Assembly (NCBI GenBank): GCA_001931535.1
Contig: CP016211.1
Span: 10,648,377 to 10,712,376 of the forward strand
From: Minicystis rosea
Lineage (GTDB): Bacteria; Myxococcota_A; Polyangia; Polyangiales; Polyangiaceae
DNA: 64,000 nucleotides
Direction of reading: 5' to 3'
Under the pieces are notes generated by a model. It was given only the letters and a program-made list of their open reading frames with translations, ran no database searches and was not told the DNA's origin. A program made the position numbers and the translations under genes. Shown piece after piece: positions 8,300 to 17,913 of this stretch (its first letter is position 1; each line of letters starts with the position of its first letter).

Positions 8300-11065
8300 A
8301 TGAAGGGGAACGTCCGAAGGGCAGCGGCGCTCGCGGTGCCGTGGCTGATCTGTTTGATCCCGGGAATCGGCTGCGGCGGCGGTGGGGAGACTTCGGAGAC
8401 GAGCACGTCGTCGTCCGACGCGTCGTCATCGTCGTCGTCCAGCGCGAGCTCGTCGTCGGGCGGAGGCGCGGGCGGTGCGATGTGCACGCCCGTCGACGAT
8501 GGGAATCCTTGCACCGACGATGTCTGTGACGACAACGGGGTTCCTGCGCATCCGCCGGCCAAAGCGGGGACTCCGTGCGCGAAGAACGGCACGGTGTGCG
8601 ATGGACAAGGCACCTGCGTCGGATGTGTCGTCGCCGAGGATTGCCCAGGTGTGGACGACACCTGCCAACAGCGTGTTTGCGACGACGGCGCTTGTGCGAC
8701 GCATCATGCGCCCGACCTCACGCTCTGCGACGACGGTGATGCTTGCACCGTCGGTGACTTCTGCCAGCTCGGCCTCTGTGAGAGCGGGATACCGCTCACG
8801 TGCACGGTGCTCGACCAATGCCATGTTGCCGGCGTTTGCGATTCGGCGACCGGCATGTGCTCGAATCCTGCGATCAGCGATGGATCCGTGTGCAGCGACA
8901 GTGATGGGTGCACGCTCGCGGACACGTGCCAAGCAGGTGTTTGCGTCGGAGGGAGCCCGCTCGCGTGCGATGCGGGGCTCACCTGCTTCGCGGGCGCATG
9001 CGCCGCGCCGGTGTGCACCGGGACGCTCGGGCTCCCGGGCGTGCCGACGACGGCGGTGGGCGAGGGGCCATCGTCGATCGCGGTCGCCGACTTCGACACG
9101 GATGGCAAGCCCGACATCGTCGTCGCCAACCTCTTCGACGAGAACGTGAGCGTGCTCTTCGGCGACGGGAACGGCGGCTTCAAGAACAAGGTCGACTACA
9201 CCGCCGGCATGGGCCCGTCCGCGGTCGTCGCCGGCGATCTCGACGGTGACGGCAAGCCCGACATCGTGGTGGTCAACGACGTCGACGACAATGCCCTCGT
9301 GCTCCGGAATCAGGGCAATGGCACGTTCGCGGTGAGCGGCAATTACCCCGTTGGCAATGCGCCGGTCGCGGTCGCCCTGGCCGACTTCAACGGCGATGGC
9401 AAACCCGACCTCGTCGCCGCCAACAACCAGGGCGGGAACGTGACCGTGCGCTTTGGCCAAGGCAATGGCACCTTCGCGGCCAAGGTCGATTACGTGACTG
9501 GATCGGGCGCGTGCTCGGTGGCCGCGGCCGACTTGAACGGCGACGGCAAACCCGATCTCGCGGTCACCAACCAGAACACGAGCCTCGTGAGCGTGCTGCT
9601 CAATCAAGGCAATGGCACCTTCGCCGCGCACGTCGATTACACCGTGGGCAACGCGCCGCACGCGGTCGTCGCCGCGGACGTGAACGGCGATGGCAAACCC
9701 GATCTCGCCGTCGCCATCCCCGGCGCCGCCGGCAAGGTGAACGTGCTCATGAACCAGGGCAATGGCACCTTCGCGCCGGCGGTCGTCTACAGCGCAGGAT
9801 TCGCTTCCTATCGGCTCACGGCCGCCGATGTCGACGCCGACGGCCACGTCGATCTCGTGGTCGCCAACACCGGATCGAGCAACACCGTGACCCTGCTCTC
9901 GAACAAGGGTGACGGCACCTTCGCCGCGCCCATCTTCGTGACGGCAGCCTCCCCCGACGCGGTCGCGGCGGTGGATCTGAACGGCGACGGCAAGCTCGAT
10001 CTCGTGGCCGCGAACTACGGCAGCGCCGATCTGAGCATCCTGCTGAACCAAGGCGGCGCCGTCTTCGCCGAGCCGCCGTCGTACGTGGTCCAGACCGCGG
10101 GCCCGATCGTGGCGGCCGACTTGAACGGCGATGGCAAGCCCGACCTCGCGCTCGCCACGCAGGGCATGAGCGTGCTCCTGAGCCAGGGCGACGGCACCTT
10201 CGCGCCCGCGAGCAATTATCCTGGCACCAACGCCTCCGTCTTCTCGATCGCGGCGGTCGATCTCGACGGCGACGGCGCAGCCGACCTCGTCGTCCCGAAC
10301 TACAACGAGAATCAGCTGGACGTGTGGCGGAACCAGGGCGGCGGGAGCTTCGGCACGAAGGTGGGCATCCCCGTCGGCACGCACCCGTTCGGCGTGGCGG
10401 CCTCCGATCTGAACGCCGACGGCCACGTCGATCTCGCGGTCACCAACACCAACGACAACACCGTGAGCGTGCTCTTGAACCAGGGCAACGCCGCCTTCAC
10501 GCTCGCGGCGAGCTACCCCGTGGGCGCGAACCCCTGGTACGTCGTGGCCTCCGATCTGAACGGCGATGGCAGGCCCGATCTGGCCGTCGCCAACGCGCTC
10601 TCCGGCACCGTGAGCGTGCTCTTGAACCAGGGCGGCGGCGCCTTCGTCCCGTCGTTCGATTACCCCGTGCAGAGCGCGCTGACCCTCGCGGTGGCGGACC
10701 TCGACGGCGACGGCAAGCCGGACCTCGCCGTCGGCGGCGACCCCGGCGTGAAGGTGCTCTCGAACCAAGGCAACGGCACCTTCGCCGCCGCGGTCGCCTA
10801 CCCGACGGCCGCGATTTCATGGCTCTCGGTCGCCGACATGAACGGCGACCAAAAGCTGGATCTCGTGCTCGCCCACGCCTCGGCCTCCGAGGTGAGCGTG
10901 CTCTTCAATCAAGGCAACGGCACCTTCGCCGCCCCGGTGCGTTACCTCGGCGGCCCGTCCGCCCACGCGCTCGCCGTGACCGACTTCGACGGCGACGGCC
11001 GCCCGGACGTGGCGGTCTCGGGGTACTACGAGGTGACCATGCTGCGGAACGTGTGCATGCCGTAG
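8300..11065 (+). CDS. FG-GAP/VCBS repeat lipoprotein
   Basis: A 921-residue lipoprotein: signal peptide with lipobox ending at Cys25, then a Ser/Thr/Gly linker to about residue 55. Two to three Cys-rich CDDG-type segments follow to about residue 235. The remainder holds fourteen copies of an FG-GAP/VCBS blade with the D-x-[DN]-x-DG-[KRH]-x-D calcium loop followed by a LVVAN-like strand and N-Q-G-N-G-T-F. Fourteen blades would make two seven-bladed beta-propellers, as in integrin-alpha-like proteins. Probable role: surface adhesion or sugar binding. The repeats are very similar at the DNA level, so copy number could vary between strains. ATG at 8300 is the only start giving the lipobox. Confidence 0.9.
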   Translation: MKGNVRRAAALAVPWLICLIPGIGCGGGGETSETSTSSSDASSSSSSSASSSSGGGAGGAMCTPVDDGNPCTDDVCDDNGVPAHPPAKAGTPCAKNGTVCDGQGTCVGCVVAEDCPGVDDTCQQRVCDDGACATHHAPDLTLCDDGDACTVGDFCQLGLCESGIPLTCTVLDQCHVAGVCDSATGMCSNPAISDGSVCSDSDGCTLADTCQAGVCVGGSPLACDAGLTCFAGACAAPVCTGTLGLPGVPTTAVGEGPSSIAVADFDTDGKPDIVVANLFDENVSVLFGDGNGGFKNKVDYTAGMGPSAVVAGDLDGDGKPDIVVVNDVDDNALVLRNQGNGTFAVSGNYPVGNAPVAVALADFNGDGKPDLVAANNQGGNVTVRFGQGNGTFAAKVDYVTGSGACSVAAADLNGDGKPDLAVTNQNTSLVSVLLNQGNGTFAAHVDYTVGNAPHAVVAADVNGDGKPDLAVAIPGAAGKVNVLMNQGNGTFAPAVVYSAGFASYRLTAADVDADGHVDLVVANTGSSNTVTLLSNKGDGTFAAPIFVTAASPDAVAAVDLNGDGKLDLVAANYGSADLSILLNQGGAVFAEPPSYVVQTAGPIVAADLNGDGKPDLALATQGMSVLLSQGDGTFAPASNYPGTNASVFSIAAVDLDGDGAADLVVPNYNENQLDVWRNQGGGSFGTKVGIPVGTHPFGVAASDLNADGHVDLAVTNTNDNTVSVLLNQGNAAFTLAASYPVGANPWYVVASDLNGDGRPDLAVANALSGTVSVLLNQGGGAFVPSFDYPVQSALTLAVADLDGDGKPDLAVGGDPGVKVLSNQGNGTFAAAVAYPTAAISWLSVADMNGDQKLDLVLAHASASEVSVLFNQGNGTFAAPVRYLGGPSAHALAVTDFDGDGRPDVAVSGYYEVTMLRNVCMP

Positions 11066-11084
11066 CGGGCGTCCGAAGACATCG

Positions 11085-11275
11085 GCGCCGATCTCCTCGG
11101 AGCCCAACCAGGATCGTCGCCGAGATCAGCGCTGACCTCCTGGAACATCGGCTCTGATCTCCTCCGAGATCGGCGCTGACCTCCTGGAAGATCGATCCTG
11201 ATCTCCATCGAGAGCAGCTCTGATCTCCGTCGAGACCCCCTCTGCGGTCGCGGAGACCCCCTCTGCGGTCGGCGA
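11085..11275. repeat. Degenerate 21-23 bp repeats and a 19-bp direct repeat
   Basis: The 289-nt space between the FG-GAP gene and the convergent gene at 11355 holds at least five imperfect tandem copies of a 21-23 bp unit around CTGATCTCC and CTGACCTCCTGGAA. Two exact copies of a 19-bp unit starting GAGACCCCCTCTG follow (11232-11250 and 11253-11271). No gene or clear terminator was seen here. Confidence 0.7.
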
Positions 11276-11354
11276 CCACAGAGCCGATGGAAAAATATCC
11301 GTGGATCGGAGCAAAGGTGGGACACGCCGCGCCCCCCCGCGCGGCGCTTTCACG

Positions 11355-11963
11355 TCACTTGTCGCCCGGCTTGGCGGCGCCGTTGTTTGCGGCGTCCTCG
11401 CGCTTTTGCTCGCGGGCCTTGCGGGCTTGCTTGGTCAGGCCGCGGAAGGCGTCGAGCACGGGCGCGAGCACCGAGGCGTGGGCGGGGCTGGCTTCGGCGA
11501 CGGTGCGCGCCAGTTGGAGCGCGAGGAGGCCGGGGCCCATGATCTTCTCGCCGGTGTCGAGGATGTCGTCGGCCATGTGGCGGGAGAGGGCGTCGAGCGC
11601 GTCGACGATCTCCTGCTGCGCCTCGGCGCGGTGGAGGCGCGTGTCGAGGAGCTCGGTCTCGAAGCGCTCGGGATCTTGGCCGCCGTCTTTCTCGCCGAGG
11701 ACGTCGAAGGCCTTGGCGAGGGCGGAGCGCTCTTCGCCCTTCTTGGGTGTGAGCACGGCGAAGAGCAGCCCGAGCGGCTTGGCGAAGACGGAGAGCACCT
11801 TGCCGGGGCTCTGTTTGCGCTCTGCTTCGCTCATGTGCAGGAGGCCGGGCCAGAGCTTCCGTGCTTCTTCCAAGTGGTGGAGCGTGAGCGCTTTGCGCTC
11901 GTCGATCTCCGCCTTGGTGAGCTGATCGATGGGCTTGTCGCTGATGGTCTTGTTCGCGGGCAT
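11355..11963 (-). CDS. Hypothetical helical cytoplasmic protein
   Basis: A 202-residue soluble protein, predicted almost wholly helical and rich in Lys, Glu, Ala and Leu. It has no signal peptide. There is a hydrophobic patch near residues 55-70 (LSVFAKPLGLLFAVLT) and a Lys/Ala-rich tail. I do not recognise the family. The ATG at 11963 has a good GGGAGG ribosome site 8 nt upstream. The gene is divergent from the lipoprotein gene at 12145, with about 180 nt between. Coding potential is supported by the ribosome site and codon bias, not by a known motif. Confidence 0.7.
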   Translation of the reverse strand: MPANKTISDKPIDQLTKAEIDERKALTLHHLEEARKLWPGLLHMSEAERKQSPGKVLSVFAKPLGLLFAVLTPKKGEERSALAKAFDVLGEKDGGQDPERFETELLDTRLHRAEAQQEIVDALDALSRHMADDILDTGEKIMGPGLLALQLARTVAEASPAHASVLAPVLDAFRGLTKQARKAREQKREDAANNGAAKPGDK

Positions 11964-12144
11964 GGTGCTGCCTCCCAGCCCTCGGGTTGTGTCCCGGGGC
12001 TTCTCGTCTTCGTTCTACGAAGCGGGCCGCGATTTCTTCCCTGACATACGTCGATTGGGAGGAGCTTCGGGGACAAGCGCGCACTTCATGGTCGTGACGA
12101 CGGGCGCCGTTGCACCGGTGCATCGGCCGCAGTAGCCCGGGGGT

Positions 12145-12792
12145 ATGGCGATCGTTCGAGCGTGCTTTCTCGGTGCGTTGCTCGTCGCGGGCAGCGGGTG
12201 TGGTTGGACCCATGCGAAGGGCTACGAGAAGCGGACGGCGCTGCCGGCCTCGACGATCAAGGTGAAGACGTTCCAGATGTGCAGCTCGGCCGGCACGTGC
12301 ACGCACGAGGGCCGGCGCGGGCCGCTCGTGGCCACGGAGACCGATCGGCCGGCGATCACGGGCCTGCGCAGCAACTGGGCATTTCGCGTGGTGTACGATG
12401 GACGCGACCTCGCGTGCCGGTACCCGGCCGAGGTCGAGGGGAAGCCCGTGGCGCTCGCGTGCGAGCAGGTGGCGGGGCCGGGGCGGGTCGCGATCGTGGT
12501 GGATGCCGGTTGCCGCGAAGGGCAGCTCTGGATCGAGCAGAAGAAGTATCGGCTCTCGTTCGATCGCGGGCGCGTCGGTGGCACGAGCGTGCCGGGGCGC
12601 GAGGTGGCGATCCTCGACGAGCGTGGTGAGCTCGTGGCGTTCATCGACTACCCGAGCTTGGACTTCACGATGTACGGGCCCGCGGAGGCGCACGCGGAGC
12701 TCACGACGCCGATCGAGCTGGTCGCGGGGGCGATGGGGATGTTCTTGCAGTCGGGGTCGGCGCCGATGCAGTGCATCGGCGAGGCACAGTAA
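12145..12792 (+). CDS. Hypothetical lipoprotein
   Basis: A 215-residue lipoprotein with a short hydrophobic leader and lipobox VAGSGC (Cys19). The mature part is probably beta-rich with several Cys residues (CSSAGTC, LACRYP, LACEQ, DAGCREG, MQCIG) that could form disulfides in the periplasm. A CSSAGTC motif near residue 47 is of unknown meaning. Family not recognised. Its stop lies only five bases from the stop of the convergent ABC permease gene, so the two transcripts must overlap. Confidence 0.7.
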   Translation: MAIVRACFLGALLVAGSGCGWTHAKGYEKRTALPASTIKVKTFQMCSSAGTCTHEGRRGPLVATETDRPAITGLRSNWAFRVVYDGRDLACRYPAEVEGKPVALACEQVAGPGRVAIVVDAGCREGQLWIEQKKYRLSFDRGRVGGTSVPGREVAILDERGELVAFIDYPSLDFTMYGPAEAHAELTTPIELVAGAMGMFLQSGSAPMQCIGEAQ

Positions 12793-12797
12793 GAGGC

Positions 12798-14543
12798 TCA
12801 GCCCGCGGCGGCGGGGCTCGGCTCGGTCGCGGGAGCGGGCTCGTTCTCGGCGGCGGGTTCGGTCGGCGCGGGGGCGCGGGCGGCCATGGCGGCGGCGTCT
12901 TCGGCGGCGAGGATGCGATCGGTTTCGGCCAGCGTCTCCTCGTGCTTGCGGATGATCTCGCGGCAACGGCTGCCGGCTCCGCCGAGCAACACGAGGCCGA
13001 GGAGCGCGTAGACCGCGGCCATCACCAGGCCGATGACGACGGGGAGCTGATCGCCGCCGCCGAGCGCGTCGAGCATCACGAAGACGTAGAAGGGCGAGGG
13101 GGCGCCGACGATGAGGGCGTCCTTGGAGACGTTGTCGGCGACGAGGCCGGCGATGGCGGCCACGACCCACGGGCCGACGGAGACCGCGACGAGGAGCGCG
13201 AAGAGGATGATGCGCGCGGAGAGCGAGGTCTGGGCGCGCGAGCGGAGGAAGGCGGCGAGGCCGACGGCGAAGACGTAGAAGGCGAGGGCGTAGCCGCCGA
13301 AGCAGGCGATGGAGGCGACGTCGGTGTGGCTGACGCCGCCGGCGGCCGCGGTGCGTGAGAGGCCGAGCACGGAGACGAGGGCGACGGCGAGGCCGCCGGC
13401 GAGGAGCAGGAGCGTCGCCGAGCGCATCACGCCGGGGCCGATGAAGCGCTGGAAGCGGCCTTTGCGGTCGCGATCCCATTGCATGATCACGCGGCGCGAG
13501 GGGCCGATGGGATCGCCGGCGAAGAGGAAGACGCAGAAGCAGAAGAAGCAGAAGAGGCCGCCGATGGCGGTCATGGCGGCGGAGGCGCGCTCGTGGGCCG
13601 AGACCGAGAGGATGGTCGTGGCGGCGACGATGACGAGCACGGGCGCGGCGACGAGGAACCAGCGCTTGAGGCCGCTCGAGCGATCGTCGGTGATGCTGGT
13701 GAGGTTGGCGACGGTGACTTCGTAGAGGAACCACGCGGGCAGCGCGATCGCGATCACCGGCAAGACGACGAGGAGGGCGACGTAGGTGAGATCGAAGGGG
13801 GCGCGCTCGTAGGCGGTGGGGAGCCAGATGGGCGGGCCTTCGGAGACGCCGGGCCAGAGGTGGTGCGCGGCGTAGCTCAAGCCCCAGCCGAGCGTGAGGA
13901 AGGCGCTGAGGCTGAGCGGGATGGCGAGCATGAGCGTGACGATGATGGCCGCGCGCATGCTGGCCATGAGCGAGCTCATGGCCAGGCCGAAGGCGATGCT
14001 GAGGAGCGCGAGCAGGAAGAGGCCCGCGAAGGCGACGACGACCTCGGTCGCGGTGACGCCGCCGAAGAGGAACGGCAGCGCGCCCACCGGCGCGAGCATC
14101 ACGAGGTACATCGAGAGGGCGGTGAACGCCGAGAGGAACTTGCCGCGCGCGATCACGCCGGGCGGCAGGCCCGTGAGGAGCACGGCCTCCCAGGTGCGGC
14201 CCTCGCGCTCGGAGGCGATGCTGTTGGCCGCGACCGCCGGGCCGATGAGCGTGACGAGGAAGTAGGCGAGCGAGAAGAAGGTCTGGAAGATGATGACGCC
14301 GGTGGTGGCCGGGCTCTCCCACGACGACGCGATGCCACCGACGACGGCGATGAGCAGCGTCATCACGATGGCGAGGATCGCGAGGATGAGCGGCGTGCGG
14401 CCGAGGCGCGCGGACTGGCGCAGCTCGCGCATCCACAGCGGGTTGGGCGCGGCGCGCAGGTGATCGAGCTGGAAGCGCGCGCGATCGACGAAGCGCGCCG
14501 ACATGGGCGCGGGCGGCGGCAACGAACCGGTCTGCACGCTCAT
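12798..14543 (-). CDS. ABC-2 type transporter permease
   Basis: A 581-residue integral membrane protein with about twelve hydrophobic segments in two groups separated by a loop. The EREGRTWEAVLLTGLPP block near 114-128 is typical of ABC-2 permeases such as those of gliding or Nos-type exporters. A charged Glu/Ala/Pro-rich tail of about 50 residues faces the cytoplasm. Its ATG overlaps the stop of the ATPase gene (ATGA at 14540-14543). It is the last gene of the eight-gene operon that begins with MoxR at 25333. Substrate unknown; the context suggests export or remodelling in the envelope. Confidence 0.88.
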   Translation of the reverse strand: MSVQTGSLPPPAPMSARFVDRARFQLDHLRAAPNPLWMRELRQSARLGRTPLILAILAIVMTLLIAVVGGIASSWESPATTGVIIFQTFFSLAYFLVTLIGPAVAANSIASEREGRTWEAVLLTGLPPGVIARGKFLSAFTALSMYLVMLAPVGALPFLFGGVTATEVVVAFAGLFLLALLSIAFGLAMSSLMASMRAAIIVTLMLAIPLSLSAFLTLGWGLSYAAHHLWPGVSEGPPIWLPTAYERAPFDLTYVALLVVLPVIAIALPAWFLYEVTVANLTSITDDRSSGLKRWFLVAAPVLVIVAATTILSVSAHERASAAMTAIGGLFCFFCFCVFLFAGDPIGPSRRVIMQWDRDRKGRFQRFIGPGVMRSATLLLLAGGLAVALVSVLGLSRTAAAGGVSHTDVASIACFGGYALAFYVFAVGLAAFLRSRAQTSLSARIILFALLVAVSVGPWVVAAIAGLVADNVSKDALIVGAPSPFYVFVMLDALGGGDQLPVVIGLVMAAVYALLGLVLLGGAGSRCREIIRKHEETLAETDRILAAEDAAAMAARAPAPTEPAAENEPAPATEPSPAAAG

Positions 14544-15802
14544 TGGGCTTCTCCGCGCGTGACCTCGAGGAAGATGCGCTCGAGCTCGTTGCGCTCCTGC
14601 TCGACGCCGACGACGCCGACGTTGCTCCGCACGAGGTGCTGGACGATCTCGGCGATCTTCACGTCCGTGCCGACGAAGCCGATGTGGATCGCGCCGCCCA
14701 TGACCTCGACGTCGACGATGCCCGGGCCGCCGCGCACGAGGTAGGCGGCGTATTGCGGATCGCCGAGCACGCGCACCCGCACCTTGCGTCGCGGCGGCGC
14801 GCTCGGCGCGGGCGCGGGCCAGACGGCGGGCGGCGGCGGGGCGCCGGGTGGCAACGCGGGTGCGCCGGGCATCGAACCCGGCGCATAGTTGCCTGCGGGC
14901 GGCGCGTGCGCGTGGCGCGCGGGGGCGTGACCGATGGCTTGGGTGGCGCGCATCTGCTCGAGGCGCGCGGAGATCTCGCCGATGGGGCCGGCCACGACGA
15001 GGCGGCCGCGCTCCAGGATGCCGATCGAGGTGCAGACGTCGGAGAGCTCCGTGAGGATGTGCGACGAGAGGAAGATCGTCTTGCCCAGGCTGCGCAGCTC
15101 GAGGAGCAGATCGCGGATCTCGATGCGGGCGCGCGGATCGAGATCGCTGGCGGGCTCGTCGAGGATGAGGACCTTGGGATCGTGGAGGAGGATGCGCGCG
15201 AGCTGGAGGCGCTGCTTCATCCCCTTCGACATGGTGGCGACGATCTTGTCCTGGATTTTGGCGAGATCCGTGAGCTCGAGGACGGCGTCGACCACGCCGA
15301 GCGAAGGCACGCGGAAGGCGTCGGCGAAGAACTCCAGGTACTCGCGCACCGTGATGCGGTCGTAGACGCCCGCGTGATCGGGCATGTATCCGATGCGGCG
15401 GCGGACCTCCTCCGGATCGAGGGTGACGTCGATGCCGTCGATCTCCACGCGCCCCGCCATCGGCTCGAGCAGCGTGGCCATGACGCGGATGGTGGTGGTC
15501 TTGCCCGCGCCGTTGGGGCCGATGAAGCCGAAGATCTCGCCCGGCGCGACGTCGAAGGTGACATCGCGCACGACGTCGGCACCCCCGAAGCGATGCCAGA
15601 GGTGACGCACGCGGATGGCGGGGTAGTCCGGATCTCCCGGCACCGGCGCCCCCGCTGCGGGCGCGGCGATGTCGGCGCCGGCGGTGATCGCGGGCGCCGC
15701 GGTGTCGGCGCCGGGCTCTCCGGTGGCTTGCTCGGGCGCCGCGGGCGGCGCCGCGGAGCCGGTGTTTTCCGGTGCATCGGGCGCCGGCTGCTCGTCGCTC
15801 AC
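14540..15802 (-). CDS. ABC transporter ATP-binding protein (ABC-2 exporter type)
   Basis: A 420-residue ATPase. An Ala/Pro-rich leader (1-60) is followed by the ABC domain with Walker A GPNGAGKT (95-102), the signature region MSKGMKQRLQ and Walker B VLILDEPASDLDP. After the domain lies a Pro/Ala/Gly linker and a C-terminal alpha/beta domain of about 80 residues, as in CcmA-like exporters of this class. The GTG start at 15802 overlaps the stop of the preceding gene (GTGA), and its own stop overlaps the permease start. Both catalytic motifs are intact, in contrast to the ABC-like protein at 38291. Confidence 0.92.
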   Translation of the reverse strand: MSDEQPAPDAPENTGSAAPPAAPEQATGEPGADTAAPAITAGADIAAPAAGAPVPGDPDYPAIRVRHLWHRFGGADVVRDVTFDVAPGEIFGFIGPNGAGKTTTIRVMATLLEPMAGRVEIDGIDVTLDPEEVRRRIGYMPDHAGVYDRITVREYLEFFADAFRVPSLGVVDAVLELTDLAKIQDKIVATMSKGMKQRLQLARILLHDPKVLILDEPASDLDPRARIEIRDLLLELRSLGKTIFLSSHILTELSDVCTSIGILERGRLVVAGPIGEISARLEQMRATQAIGHAPARHAHAPPAGNYAPGSMPGAPALPPGAPPPPAVWPAPAPSAPPRRKVRVRVLGDPQYAAYLVRGGPGIVDVEVMGGAIHIGFVGTDVKIAEIVQHLVRSNVGVVGVEQERNELERIFLEVTRGEAQ

Positions 15803-17913
15803 GGGCGCCCTCCGAGGCCGACGACGCGGACGAGGAGCCGATCGCTCTCGAGGCGCAGGCCGGCGTCGCCGAGGTGACCCTCGCCGCCGTCGAGCTGCGC
15901 GACCAGCGTGGGCACGTGATCGGGGAACCAATCGACGCCCTCGGCCGCCGCTTCTTCGAGCGCCGACCACGCCTCGGCGAGGCCGGGCGCGTCCGTTTCG
16001 ATCAGCGGGCGAAGCAGGTGCGCGGAGAGGCGATGGGCGTTGATGGAGCCCGTGCGGTACGGGCTCAGCATCGCCGTCTCCCAAATCTTGCCGCCGGGGG
16101 AAGCGCCCGCCGTTTGCGCGGCGGCGGTGACGACGCGGTCGCCGTCCTTGATGCGCGCGAAGTAGTAAGGCTTGCCGTCGAGGCTGCGCAGGAGCGCGGC
16201 GCGGAGATCGTGGCCGCTGCGGTTGATCACGGCCACGCCGGTCTCGCCGTCCTTCACGAGCGCGATGCCGTCGCCGAGCGAGACGAAGCCGTCCTCGCGC
16301 ACGACCACGGTCTGCCACGGGAGCGCGGCCACCTCGACGAGGCGCGCGCCTTCGCGATCGACGATGATGTGGTCCTTCTGATCGGCGTACTCGGGGAGCA
16401 CCGCCGTGGAGACGAGGCTCGTGCCGTCGGTGGTGCGGACCGTGAGCTCGCGCGCGCGCGAAGCATAAAAACCGCGGAAACGACGGGCCGAGCCCTTGGT
16501 CATGCCCGCGCCCGCCTCGACCAGCGTGAGGTGGCGCGAGCGGCCGTGCACGCCCTTGGCGATCACGCCCACGACGACCACGAGCGCGAGGGCGATCGCC
16601 GAGATGATCGGCAACCACCGGAGCGCGCGCAAAGGACGCCCGGCCTTGCCGGCGAGGCCGAAGTTGATGGGCCCGGCGACGATGGCATAGATGCAGAGCA
16701 GGATGGCCGCCGCGCCGATGGCCCAGCGCGAGCTCTCGTTGGGATCGAGCTGCTGGCGGACGTGCGAGTACGACGGCGTTCCAGGCTCGTGGCCGGGCCG
16801 GAAGACCTGGGTGGTGCGCCGATCGTAGGCGCGCCGGGCGAGGTCGAGCACGCGCGCCTGCGCCCAAGGGTCGTCGACCGCGGGCTTGCGCGTGGGATCG
16901 AAGGCGAGGAGGTGAACCTCGCCGAGCCCGTAGGTCGCCGAGGCGCCGTAGAGCGATCCGTGGAGGTTGCCGCCGGTGAAGCCGCCGAGCTGCTCGATGA
17001 CGTCCTTCGCGGGCTCGCGCGTGGCCGTGATCTGCTTGGCCGATGGAGGCAGCGTGGCGACCGGCGCGGGGAGCGAGAACTCCTTCAGCGTCTCCGCGGA
17101 CACGCCCTGCCGCGTGATGGGCCCGCCCGCGAAGGCGACGAGCGTGGGGTGCCGCAGATCTTCGGGCCGCGCGATGGCGACGGCGATGGTGCCGCCGGCG
17201 AGCGCGTAGCCGGCGAGCGCCTCGAGGTCGGCGCCGCTCAGGCGCGAGAGGATGTCGGATCGAAGGAGCACCGCATCGGCGCTGGTGTAGAGGGCGGCGC
17301 GATCGGGCAGGAGCGGATCGCCCGTCGCCGGATCGAAGCGCGGGATGGCGATGTCGAGCGTGGGCGCGGTGCCATGGGATCCGCCGGTGTACGCGAGCGG
17401 CGTGATGACGGCGTCGTGGAGGACGCCGCGCAGGGCCGAGACCTCGGTGACGTCGAGCAAGGTGATGCCGCGGGGCGTGAACGTGGGGAACCGGGTGGCG
17501 TGGACGATCGCGCCCTCTTCGTTGCGCACCTCGACGAGGAGATCGCCGTAGAGGCCCACGTGCGCGGGCACGCGCACGTGAATCGAGGCGCCGCCGCCGA
17601 CGCTGAAGGGCGCGCTGGCGAGGAAGCTGCGCCCCGCGACGCCGCGCATGAAGCCCTTCATCGAGACGTCGACTTGGCCGCGCATCGGCTTCGGCGTGTT
17701 GTTGCCGATGCGGACCGTGACCTCGCTCCACCCCTGCGCGATGGTGGCGCCGCTGCCGAAGATGGGGAACGCATCGACGGTCAGCTCGGCCGGCGGCGTG
17801 GCGCGCACGGTGGGCGCGAACGCGAGCGCCGCGATCAACGTCGCCGCGGCCGCGAGGCGGGGCGATGATCGGCGTGTCGAGCGCGCCTCCACGATCGACC
17901 GGGAGACCGTCAT
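15799..17913 (-). CDS. Large exported membrane protein of MoxR operon
   Basis: A 704-residue protein with a signal peptide (cut near VRA-TPP). An N-terminal region of about 370 residues, probably periplasmic beta-sandwich plus a GATase/vWA-like alpha/beta segment, follows. Two transmembrane helices (about 397-420 and 433-456) and a C-terminal soluble domain close it. This layout is common for the companion gene found next to MoxR and DUF58 genes; no enzymatic motif is evident. ATG at 17913 overlaps the MoxR stop (ATGA). It may present a periplasmic substrate to the ABC exporter encoded downstream. That role is inferred only from gene order. Confidence 0.8.
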   Translation of the reverse strand: MTVSRSIVEARSTRRSSPRLAAAATLIAALAFAPTVRATPPAELTVDAFPIFGSGATIAQGWSEVTVRIGNNTPKPMRGQVDVSMKGFMRGVAGRSFLASAPFSVGGGASIHVRVPAHVGLYGDLLVEVRNEEGAIVHATRFPTFTPRGITLLDVTEVSALRGVLHDAVITPLAYTGGSHGTAPTLDIAIPRFDPATGDPLLPDRAALYTSADAVLLRSDILSRLSGADLEALAGYALAGGTIAVAIARPEDLRHPTLVAFAGGPITRQGVSAETLKEFSLPAPVATLPPSAKQITATREPAKDVIEQLGGFTGGNLHGSLYGASATYGLGEVHLLAFDPTRKPAVDDPWAQARVLDLARRAYDRRTTQVFRPGHEPGTPSYSHVRQQLDPNESSRWAIGAAAILLCIYAIVAGPINFGLAGKAGRPLRALRWLPIISAIALALVVVVGVIAKGVHGRSRHLTLVEAGAGMTKGSARRFRGFYASRARELTVRTTDGTSLVSTAVLPEYADQKDHIIVDREGARLVEVAALPWQTVVVREDGFVSLGDGIALVKDGETGVAVINRSGHDLRAALLRSLDGKPYYFARIKDGDRVVTAAAQTAGASPGGKIWETAMLSPYRTGSINAHRLSAHLLRPLIETDAPGLAEAWSALEEAAAEGVDWFPDHVPTLVAQLDGGEGHLGDAGLRLESDRLLVRVVGLGGRP

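Noticed and set aside
8426..10768. 780-residue minus-strand frame opposite the FG-GAP gene
   Set aside because: It mirrors the repeat structure of the real gene and has no family pattern of its own.
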